The notes beneath the pieces were generated by a model. It had not been told where the DNA came from, made no database searches, and saw only the letters and a list, made by a program, of their open reading frames with translations. The translations under genes were made by a program, and so were the position numbers. This document shows positions 34,641-45,800 of a DNA stretch of 64,000 nt, one piece after another (position 1 is the stretch's first letter; every line of letters begins with the position of its first letter). Source of the DNA: Gyrodactylus bullatarudis (taxonomy: Eukaryota > Platyhelminthes > Monogenea > Gyrodactylidea > Gyrodactylidae); assembly GCA_012064415.1 (NCBI GenBank), contig SSNU01000163.1:682001-746000 (forward strand). The letters are read 5' to 3'.

Positions 34641-35358
34641 ATGGTCAAGATCTTCGTCGGTAACATCAATCCTAAATCAAAAAGTAGCGATTTGCGTTCT
34701 CTTTTCGAGACATACGGTAAAGTTACGGAATGCGATATTGTCAGTAATTTTGGTTTTGTTGTAAGTTGTCAGTTTGAGTTTTACAATTTTTTCAGCATAT
34801 GGACAGCGAATCCGCCGCTCAGCGAGCCATTGATTCACTCCACGGAACTGAATTAGATAATTCAAAGTTGAACGTGGAGAAAAGTAAACCCAAACGTGGC
34901 TCATCCGGTCCTCGTCGTGGTGGTGAACGTAGTGGACGTGGCGAAGAAAGGCGTCCTCGAGATAGGGAGCGTGAACGAAGAGGATTTGAGGCTCCTAGAG
35001 AATTCTATTCATCTCGCTCGGCTGGACGTTCATTTTACCCACCAGAACCATATCCTTATGAACGTCCGTACGCTCGTGATCCCTACAGAGAGCCATATCC
35101 TCCAAGGGACGTAATCCCGCCGGCTGGCCCTGCCTATGCTGGCAGAGATACTCATCGTCCTTCATATCGTGAACGATCGCCAGTTCCGCGCCAACCATAC
35201 GACTATAATGATCATTATTACGACCGAGAAGAACCTTACGACTATTCTTCTAATTACAAACCAGACTAGTAAGATAAAATTTTTTTTATTTTAGCGATAA
35301 AAATGATCGTTATCCTCCGTCAAATTATGCTCGCGGCTACTCACATCACAACTATTGA
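34641..35358 (+). CDS. RBM4/lark-like RRM protein with Arg/Tyr-rich tail
   Basis: Three exons: 34641..34760, 34796..35268 and 35295..35358; introns 35 and 26 bp; 218 residues. One RNA-recognition motif at residues 1-70: RNP2 is KIFVGNI, and RNP1 NFGFVHM is split by the first intron (FGFV|HMD). Wording such as [20 protein letters not shown] resembles RBM4, lark and RBM14 RRMs, but there is only one RRM. The rest is [19 protein letters not shown] and Pro/Tyr/Arg-rich, typical of splicing regulators with disordered tails. Not removing the 26-bp intron would hit TAG at once; removing it adds a further tail of the same composition ending SHHNY. Likely nuclear RNA binding and splicing control. Confidence 0.85.
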
Positions 35359-35546
35359 TGGTATAGGCCTAGTCTCAGAATTGCGCGTCGATTATTTATT
35401 CGATGAAATTAACTAAAAATTTTGTAAATAATTTTGAATTCCCATTTAATAATCTTGTAACGAATTGCTGTTTTTTTAACATTAAAAATTTATTCGAAAA
35501 AAATATCGTTCTCTGAGATCTTAGGGATGTTAAATGGGACTTGCTA

Positions 35547-36727
35547 TTATTTTTGTATCTTACACTGTATTAATGCAAGTGCGAATCCAAGAATTAAGTG
35601 AACAGACCCAACCACAACGTAAGATATGCCGAGAGTTAAATTCTTTCCCCCGAGCCAAGACTGTTCGGTCATTATAAATTGCTTTGAACCTGAGAATTGT
35701 GTGACTGGATAAGCTACAAGTGATGATAATTTAAAACAATTTTAGAGAAAAATCGATAAAGTAAGCTTACCATATTCGATTTTGAGCCTGTAATTACCTG
35801 CTGGTAGGCCAGCAGAGAACTCGTCTTTCTGCATCAATCGGCGGTGAAGCTTTCTAAAGCTTGGCAAAGCTGCTGTTCTCATCCAGACTAGGAACTCCTC
35901 ATCTCCAGAATATGCATCTGAGTTCCTTTCCAAGGCCGATAGTTTCCAACCTATCGGCTTAGTCTCATTTCCAGTCACATACATTTTTCCAAACTTTTTA
36001 TTCACATCACTGGGCCAGGCTATATTTTTATTAGTCCATGGTACTTGAACCGAATCGAGATTACTTTTAATATACAGTAACGTAAATGTATCTGAGAAAG
36101 AGCAATGACATTTAGACGTAAAATTATAATAAAAGTGCAAATTTACCATTAAACATGCTTGAAGCGATTGCTCCACAAGGAGCAAAAGGAACAGACTTGT
36201 TATCAATCTTGGCGTACCTGAAGGGATCGCAGTTTGAGTTGGTAGTGACAACTTTCTGACCATTCAATTGATCATCATCTCTCGATCTAACGTAAATTCG
36301 ATGATTTTGATAAAAGTTTGTTAGGCCATAATAGAATAAGATTTCTCCCTTCATTTCTTTTTCAAGGGTGAAATCGACTTCACAAGAACATGGCTTATAT
36401 TTCCCAAAGTAGTCAGAAGTTCTAACAAGCTCCGAGCATAAGTTACCATCTGCATCTTTACAAAGTGTGTACTGAACTGATTTTTCATTAATCTAAAGTC
36501 TCAAACATTTAATAATTACATTATTGGATGTGACAATGAAAAAAGCACCTAGTGGAATGAAAACTATTCCAATGAAAAGCAAATAAGGATAAACACTCTT
36601 TATAGTTAAAATAGGAGTCCACGATGCAAGTCGTTGTTGGTAGAATGGTTTATCTTGAAGTTATTAAGTTGAAATTACCTTTAGGTCGGTTGGAATAGGG
36701 ATTATTACTAGAGTTGATTTCCGGCAT
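35547..36727 (-). CDS. TMEM30-like: TMEM30/CDC50 subunit of P4-ATPase lipid flippases
   Basis: Five exons on the minus strand: 36679..36727, 36520..36653, 36147..36492, 35771..36091 and 35547..35713; introns 25, 27, 55 and 57 bp; 338 residues. Seen: the family N-terminus RPKDKPFYQQRLASWTPIL, TM1, VTSNN, FYYGLTNFYQNHR, VRSRDDDQLNG, FAPCGAIASSMFND, YPVTQFSGSK, SWLGGKN and TM2 with a short lysine-bearing tail. Role known for the family: beta-subunit that chaperones and activates P4-ATPases, which move aminophospholipids to the cytosolic leaflet in Golgi, endosome and plasma membrane. It is head to head with Kv4 (123 bp between start codons) and tail to tail with the RBM4-like gene (188 bp). The first two introns are among the shortest in any animal gene I know of. 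Confidence 0.93.
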
Positions 36728-36850
36728 AAATTTGATAAATAAATTGATTAAAAGCAGGAAATAGGATTTTGAGTCTAATTTTGTTAGAAAATACTAATTT
36801 TGCAATATTTTGAGTTCAATTATTAAGAATGTCAGACTGACATTGTCAGA
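36728..36850. promoter_or_regulatory. Shared bidirectional promoter between TMEM30 and Kv4
   Basis: Only 123 bp separate the two divergent start codons, so both promoters and both 5' UTRs must fit here or overlap the other gene. A perfect 13-bp palindrome TGTCAGACTGACA (36830..36842) followed by another TGTCAG (36844..36849) abuts the Kv4 ATG. No clear TATA box. Role inferred from position only. Confidence 0.5.
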
Positions 36851-39800
36851 ATGGTAAATCTAAACGGTTGGATTCCACTCGTAAAGGCTACTTCATTCGC
36901 TTGGTTTCCAATTGCTAGATCTGAAATAAACTTAAAGTATCAACAAGAGTCTCTTACATCAGCTGATAACCGAATTAGAATCAATGTCAGTGGAGTTCTC
37001 TTTGAGGTTTACAGGACATCACTCGAGCGTTTTCCAGATACTCTACTTGGCTCAGATGAAATTGAATATTTTTTCGATGAAAGCAAGAATGAATATTTCT
37101 TTGATAGAGATCCAGAAATTTTTAAACACATAATTTCTTATTATCGGAGTGGAACATTACATTTTCCCAAGAATGAGTGTGTGTCACTCTACAGTGAAGA
37201 ACTCAAATATTTTGGAATCATTCCCGATATAATGGGAGATTGCTGTTACGAAGAATATCGAGATTTATCTCGAGATATAAATGAGCGGCTGAATGATGAA
37301 AAAGATGAAGATTCCATCGAAATTTATCCCAGAGAGACACGACGTCAGCGATTATGGGCTATTTTTGAATGTCCCTATTCCTCTACATTTGCATATATTG
37401 TCTATTATGTTACAGGATTCTTTATTGCTGTTTCAGTCCTAGCTAATGTAATTGAAACGATTCCATGTGGAGAGACCGAGACAACTGGACGAGCCAGACC
37501 TTGTGGCGAACGTTTCGAGTCTGGTTTCTTTTGTTTGGATACTGCATGTGTCCTAATATTCACACTGGAGTATTTGTCAAGATTATACGCAGCTCCCAAT
37601 CGATTCCTTTTCCTCAGATCAATCATGTCGATAATTGATTTAGTCGCTATTCTTCCCTACTACGTTGGTCTATTTGTGACAGAGAATAAAAACCTCTCCG
37701 GAGCCTTTATTGTCCTCAGGGTGTTTAGAGTTTTTCGTGTATTCAAGTTTTCCCGACACAGTTTAGGCCTACGAATCTTGGGCTATACGCTGAAATCGTG
37801 TGCTTCCGAGCTTGGCTTTTTACTTTTCAGTTTAGCCATGGCTATTATAATCTTTTCTACCATCATGTATTACCTGGAGAAATCAGAGCCAAATACCTCA
37901 TTTTACTCGATACCGGAAGCCTTTTGGTATACCATTGTTACAATGACCACACTTGGGTGAGTTACACTTTCTATTATCCTGCGACCAATTCTTAGGCTGA
38001 CTTTCAGGTTTTGGACGGATGTATTTTTTAGTGAAGCTCAGAAAAACTTTTATTTTTGGATATATTACAGTAAATACCAAAGTACATGATAACTAATAGA
38101 TTGCTAAATTAAAATGTCGCCAACAGGCGTAAGCGACAGATCAAAAATGAGTACCTCTTCATTCTACATACATTTCCCATACATAAAATGTTTAGAGATA
38201 ACAGATCAAAAAATGTCCCACTAAATTACCAGAATCACAGTCAAACTTGGTTATTATACTTACTAATTGATACATGTGGAAGGGAATGAATAAATTTCAC
38301 ATGCTATATCAATCAAATCATGGGAATATTTCGATTTAATGTTGGTCACAGAATATATATATACTGTATTAATCAATTAATTAATTAATTCTAATTAGTC
38401 TATTTATATTTCACACCCAATGTTCCATATTCCTTGAGGTGGATGATTTCTTGTCGGAGGTATTTTCGTCTGTCTCTGTCTGAAAAGTAAAACTTTGACA
38501 AATTACCTCATAGAGTCACATTACACATGTCACAAAATTAACATTCAATTCTTCAATATTATATTATACATTGAGCTATGATGAAAAAAATGAATATATT
38601 TTCATGGTTCAATAATCTATGTTCGAGATCCCCGATTGCATATTTGTACAAAGTTTATTCAAGTTTATTACAAATAAAAGTATTGGTATATGCAGATGTA
38701 TTGGTCAAAATAATCAAAACATGTGAGGTTTCTTTCTAAATTGTCCCTTAGACCTATAAGAATTTTACCTATTCTAAGTACATTGCACAAAATCTTGAGT
38801 TATTCATTGATATTCCAATTCTAAATCTTTCATAGAGAATCAATTCAACTCTATCGTTTCAAATCTCCCTAAGGCGAAAAATTCTTAATCGTTTATCTTA
38901 AGAGTGAAGGAATCCAAATCATCGGTTAAATTGGACAAAAATCTTTACAAATTTATTTAAGACTGAAAAACAGAAGCATCTCGAAATCAAATTCAAGAGT
39001 CATTCTTCTGTAGTAAAATCAGCTTGTAATAATGAATAGTAAAGATTCCTGATAAAATTATTCAAAATAAAATTTCCTAACTGTTAAAAAGTTAAAGTTT
39101 CCACATTGCTCATTAGACCTTATGAAAAATTTGTAAACTTTTGACAATGTGTACACTTTGATCGTAACATATCAAAGGAAAATGTTCCAGTATGACGTAA
39201 TTTAACTTTTTTTTTAAACTGGGGAATTTCGAAATTCAAAATGAATCACCCTACTCATTTTAGTTATGGGGACATGGTGCCCAAATCGATTCTCGGCAAG
39301 ATTGTCGGTGGGATATGTTCCTTGTCGGGTGTCCTTGTAATAGCCTTACCAGTTCCAGTAATTGTCTCGAATTTCTCACGAATATACCAACAAAATCAGC
39401 GCTCTGACAAAAGGAAGGCCCAGAAGGTGAGTAAATCATTTGAATGAATTTTACTACATGATAACCGATAAATTTGACGTTTTTGAGCAATCTGTATAAC
39501 TTTTCGGATGGTAATTATTCTGATATCTTCATCCTTTACTGAAAATTTTAATGAGATTCAAAGAGTTTTAAAAATTAGCAAATCGCCCATAAAGTTGTCA
39601 GGTAAAAATATATAACCTAACCCTAATGTGTGTGTAGTAATATGAATATTTTTAGCGCCATCTTTTAAAATGTAATCTCTTCTAAAAAAAATAAAAGTAC
39701 AATTCAAAATTCTCGTTACATTGAATTTCACCAAAAATATATATACAAACATATATTCTGTACTAATAGGATTATTAATTTTAATTTATCTATACAATAT

Positions 39801-42800
39801 CCAGTTCCCAGCATTATTCAATGATGAAATCATACAATAAACCTACATACTGCATCCTTCCACCTCTCTACACACACAGCTCCTCTCCACATACATTCTG
39901 AGGATGTGTCTGTGAAAGTTATACGTCCCTCTCTAATCAGATAAAATGATCCCAAATGTCTATAATTTACTTGTTGCAGTCTGGATATAGGAAAAATAAA
40001 ATTGGGTGAAATTATTTTTGTTTTATCAGTTTTTTTGTTCTATAAATGAACTTTACTGAATTCTCTCAATCGATAAGTTGAAATTTTTCCCATTTCATTC
40101 CGGGATCTTGGAACAGCCAGTAGGAAAAAGTTGTGTGAATTCGGCCCAAGAACCCTATTCGCTTGCAACCTGACTATGTTGTCTTTTGGCTAGTATTAGT
40201 CTATCTTTACAAAAAGAAGGGTGTAATATTTTCTGATAATACGAGAAAAATATATGTCAAGTGGAAAATGTCAGTTTTTGAATTTGTGCCAACATTTTTC
40301 AATGAATTTTACTACTAAAAATGAGTAATTCCCTATTTTCATTTTTTTGAATTAAAAAAAAGGGACAAATTAATATTAATAAACTATATTTGTATCCTTA
40401 TTTTACTAGGAATTTTGCTTTTTGACTTTTTTAAACATATGTTATTTTGACTATAACGTTGTTCGCTTGCTGCCTGACTATGTTGTCTTCTGGCTTGTAT
40501 TGGCCTATCTGCAGAAAAAGAAAGGGGAGAGAAAGGTGTAGTATTTCTTAAAAAAATAAGGATTTTAAAAATTACAGTGATTGTTATAGTAATCAGAATT
40601 ATTAGAGTAATAACTCTGATAATATAATTCATCACTTGAAAGAACATTAAAATTAAGATTAGAATAAAAAACATTTAGATTACCCTGATAAAAATAGTTA
40701 GGACTCACACAATATTTCGAATACATGTCGTATTCTTCTTCTGGCGTGAGATTTTTTGTACCATTAACAACCTCGTTTAGTTTCATCTCTATAGACTCCA
40801 AAATCATATTTTTATATTTAATCTTTTATTTTGCTTTCGGTTCTTTCAAAAGAATTTGAATCGTCTGATCGGATCAAAAATGAAAGAGATTACTTGTCAT
40901 CTCTTCAATTGTAATCAATACACTATAGATTTTATATTGTGTTGCATTCGCTTTTTATTTGTGTGTGAACTAAAGGAATATCCGATAATCCCTCATAACA
41001 GTTTTTGTTTAAAGTCTTCCTTCTCACCTCAATCACGTTGATTAAAGAAGAAGAAATCCACAATTCCAATATAATCCCTCTGAAAGACTACTCTGACTAT
41101 CGACCATGGTATCCCCCCTACTAAAAAAATGTACAAAGAATAATTTAGATTTTAATGTGGGCAAATTTAACCAAAATTACTGAAAAATTCATGGGTCTCT
41201 GCCAGTTTCTTGAATGAATTAAAATCTGTCCTCTTCTCTCACGAATGTTTATTATTTTTTTCGATTCTTTTAATTTTTAAAATTTTAATTTTCAAGATTC
41301 ACGAAAAACTGAAGTAACTTTATGAAAATTTGCCAGAAATTATAAAAAATCGTGAAAAGAAGCGACATTCTAATACCGATATCCTAATGTATTATATAAT
41401 ATTGAATGTAGGTATCAAACACGAATCATGTCTGTGAATTTTATAAGGAGCAAGTCTGTGAAATTATTTACCAATTTTGACAGTTCTTCCTTGAGAAATG
41501 CGCTTCTTCTAGGCAATATCAAACACATATTAGGAAAGGATTAGCATTTCCACCATGCTGGAAAATGAATTATTACATTTGTATGACTGAATGTTTGTCA
41601 ACATTACTGAATCTATTACCATGTTGTATATATACTATGTAGAATAGAGAGTATTAACGATATATATTACAAGGGGGAGTTGTAAACCAAGAGTTTCGGT
41701 ACAAAACCAACACTTTTTTCTTCACTGTTGCAATTATTAAAGAGTTTTGGTGTTTCTTCAGCTCACATTATGTTCTTATATTTTTCAACTTTGACTATAC
41801 TTCTTTCAAAATTTGTAAAATATTATTTTCAATGAATTTTATCACTGTTTATGTGTCACTACTGATGAACCATAAAGAAATGTACATTTGGTGAATAAAA
41901 CTTTTTCTTCTATAACTACAAATATGATTTTAAGCCGATTTTCGGACGTTTCGTTAAATTACGTGAATCATATCATTGCCAAAACCAACTGTATTCATTG
42001 AGAATATTTAATGAGATAATGCAAAGCTTGCAGAGGACTATAATCAATATTGACTTATCGTTATCCCCCTGAACAAATCCAAACAAATCCCCCTTAATAA
42101 TCTTTAGAAGAGCATAGGAGGAGAATTGGAATAGATAACAGTTGTGTGATACAACATGGGATGATCTAAATGTGTATGGACTGCAGACTGTCTTTCTGTA
42201 TGTCCCTTGATTGATGGGTATGCAAGGGATATCTGAAAATGCAATGTGTATTTGTCTTGAGCACAAAAAATCTATAGATATTCTGATATGAGAGTACCAC
42301 TAATGCATTTTATACTAATTTAATCGATTTCTATATCCCTCTCATTATTTGGGTGATTGAACAACTCAAAATATCCATGATCCTTTTTGATTATTCTTCG
42401 TCTAAACATTACACCTGCTAGACATTTATACAAAAATTGAGATCATCTGATAGGTTCAATAGGATTTAATAAAGGACATTTATGTGATGAGGTTAGGATT
42501 CATTAGAATCAGAATCTAACACATTCGAAGATTTCCCACAAAACGAAAAATCTATGCCTAAAGGATATTTCGAGTGTCCTTTCTCGTAAAAAAATTCATT
42601 GGAAAAATCATTCAACATTTCTGACAATAAACTCTTAGCTGCAATTCAGAAAGAAATTAATATCGGCAAACATATCACATTTATTCAGGGAGAGTATCAC
42701 TTATGTAGATTGTATATTTTTGGCATGATATGTGGGAAATGATGGGGTAGACTCTCTACATTTCCACTAATTAGATAGTGTAGTTATTGATCTAAGCATT

Positions 42801-45800
42801 ATCAAATTTCCCCGATAAAAAGTTACAAGGTGTATTGTAGTAAAAATCGCAAATATAAACCTTTCGACCTTTTCTTTTTCTTTTACTATACTTTGATATT
42901 CGAAACAGTTCAGTTTGAAAACAAATTATAATACTCAAGAGTCAGTATTTTTCCGACTAAAGGGTGGGATTCTTTTTCAATTACCCGAGAGTAAACACGT
43001 GACATTTCTATTTACTTACTTTGTTTAGCTCCCGGATATTGATCATTCTCTAAATTTTGAATACATCATGTTCCAAATGATTCATAAAAACTTTTATGAG
43101 TCATGTTTAGATAAAACTCTAGTTGCTGTCTCAAAACTTGATAGATTACATCCCAAGTTTGTATCCATACTTTGGATTAAGATTTTGAATAAATAACATA
43201 AAAAATGTGAAATTCATACACTAGAATAGATCAATGAAATGCTAGGCTTACTGTGATTAGCTATCACAATACACTGGTACCAAATTGAACTGAATTACTT
43301 AGCAAGTAACATCTTTTAAAGAGAGTAATTTGTGACTATGCGCGATGGGATAACTTTTAATTAGAAACTTTTATCACCCTTTTTCCTGGTTAGTTGAGGG
43401 CTAGATTTTACCTTGGTTAAATTATTAATACATCCCTCTCAAGGATGGTATGAAGATTCTGTCATTGACCATACTTTTATTCTCTGATCAAAAAATTCCA
43501 TATTTTAAACTAAACTTACATACTTATCTGTCTATTCTTTACACATCAAATGAATCCATTATTATGGAATTGAATAGAAATTTCTTTTACTCACAAGTTT
43601 AGAGTTTTTTCTCAACTTTTGGATTAGTGTCAAAAACCTAAACAAAAGATCTTCAAGATGAACTAAACAATGATAAGAATGATAAGCAGAACACCAGACA
43701 CTCTTTTCAAGCAATTTATAGACCTGAAAGCCAGGCTGAATACCGCCTTACGAGATAAAGTTCAAGTTTTGTAAAGCCGATTAGATGGGATAAAATTGGA
43801 TTCCCTTCACACCTTTTAGTTTATACTCTAGGGTCATTTTAAATTCTATAAAATACTATAATTTTTACTTAAAATTTTTTAATTTGAAATGCTGCAAAAA
43901 TATCTTAACTGAGTTTCCACATTGACCATTTCATTCATTTCCCCCTTATATGACTAAATAAAGTAATAAATAATGCAATTCTTATTTATATATCTTTATG
44001 TTCATTTCAAAATTGTAAAATTATTCTTGTGATAACTCTTGATGAAAATATCCCAAGATATAGTACAATGTAAATATTACATGAATTTTTTTCTGCTTGA
44101 TTGATTTTAAAAATTTTGTTTGTTGATCTGAGTTTTTGCCAAGATAACACTTGAACCTAAACAGAAGTCAAATTTTAGTTCGAGTGTTTTGCACTTGAAA
44201 TCTGAAAAACTGAGAATGTCAATACTCATCAGACCTATTATGAGGTCTATCGTCTATTGTAGAATCAATATTATTAACCAATAAGATTTCTTCTAAAAGT
44301 ATTGTGGTCAAGACCTTTATTTGTACGACATAATTCCTAAACATGCAAGAAAAGTTCAACACTTCCCTCTCAGCACTCCCCGAGAGATTCTTTACGTTTC
44401 AATGATGCAAGATACGAAGAATTTGTTAACAAAGTGATGCTTGCCGAATCGACAAAAATCTGTACAAGATCTCTAGAAATTATGATGTTGAAGTTATTGA
44501 AAAGAAGAAACTTTGACAATGAAAAAGGGTCAATAATACAGAGAACTCACATATCTATGTCAAAGACAGCAAAATTTTTAAAATTCTTGATGACGAACAC
44601 AAAAGTTTGGGCCATGGTTGTTTGAACAAAATGAGAGAAGTAATCCGTAAACGGTATTATAATATTTCAAAGGAAGTAATCCAAATTCTCATTTATTACT
44701 TTATTTAGTCATATAAGGGGGAAATTAATTTTTTTTTTGTTAGACAATATTTATTTAAAAATAATTATATACAAAATAAATAAAAATAGATAGGTTCTGT
44801 ACAGGGATATACAAAATCTAAGATTATATGAATTTTCAAAAATTTTGGCTGATTTTACAAAAGTTTTTGTAATTATTGCGTATCTTCTAACCCATAGAGG
44901 GTTAAGTCCAGATATCAAAATTCGTGCATTATACGAGTCTAAATCTGGATAAAGAAAATACAAAAACCTGGATTGGACATGCTCGATCTCCAAAGATTTT
45001 TCTATGGATAAAGAGGGAATAAGTGGAGAGATGTAATCAAGATTATTCAAAACAAAGGCTTTATAAGCTTTAAGTCTTAAATTAATTGACTTGGAGAATT
45101 TTAAAATTGAAAAAATTATGGTATTAATCTTAGGTAAATTAGAGAGTGGGTCAATTTTAAGTCCATCAGAAATACTGAAACCTAGATCTGAAGTAAAGGA
45201 GACAATTTCTCCAGGAAGTAGAAGCGATTCCAAGAGGGTTGCAGGGAGACCGCATGGGAGCATAATTTTGCATTTATCTCTATTAATATAGAGCCCCATG
45301 GTCTCAAGGGAACCTTTCAGAAGACAGAAGTTATGATTTATTTTTAAAATATCAAGGGAATTATTCACCTTGAAGACGAACTTTAGATCGTCAGCAAATT
45401 TAAGGAGAACACCCTCTATGTTCTCCGGGAGCTGAATATCAGCGAAGCAAATATTAAAGAGAAGAGGGCCAATAGTTGAACCTTGGGGTACACCCGAGTT
45501 TACTGATTCTAGTTTACTTGTGGTGGAGTTAAAAGAAACAAACTGTTTCCGATTTGATAAGAAAAAAATGGTTAGATTAATAATATATGGGTTGATATTA
45601 AGCTCAATGAGCTTTTTTTTAATGAAAGTGAATTTGAGTTTATCAAAGGCTTTTGATATATCCAAATAATGGATAATTAAAAATTTATCAATTTTTTTCT
45701 TGAATGAAAGGGAATATTTCATAAACTCGAGCATATTACTAGATGTATTTTTACCATTTAAAAAACCATGTTGAGTTTTATCATGGAATGGGTGGGGTAA

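Noticed and set aside
39600..39640. CCTAACCCTAA as an interstitial telomere repeat
   Set aside because: Only about two imperfect units; expected by chance.
44434..44625. 63-codon plus-strand frame as a host gene
   Set aside because: It is one frame of the decayed integrase fragment; the family match switches frames several times.
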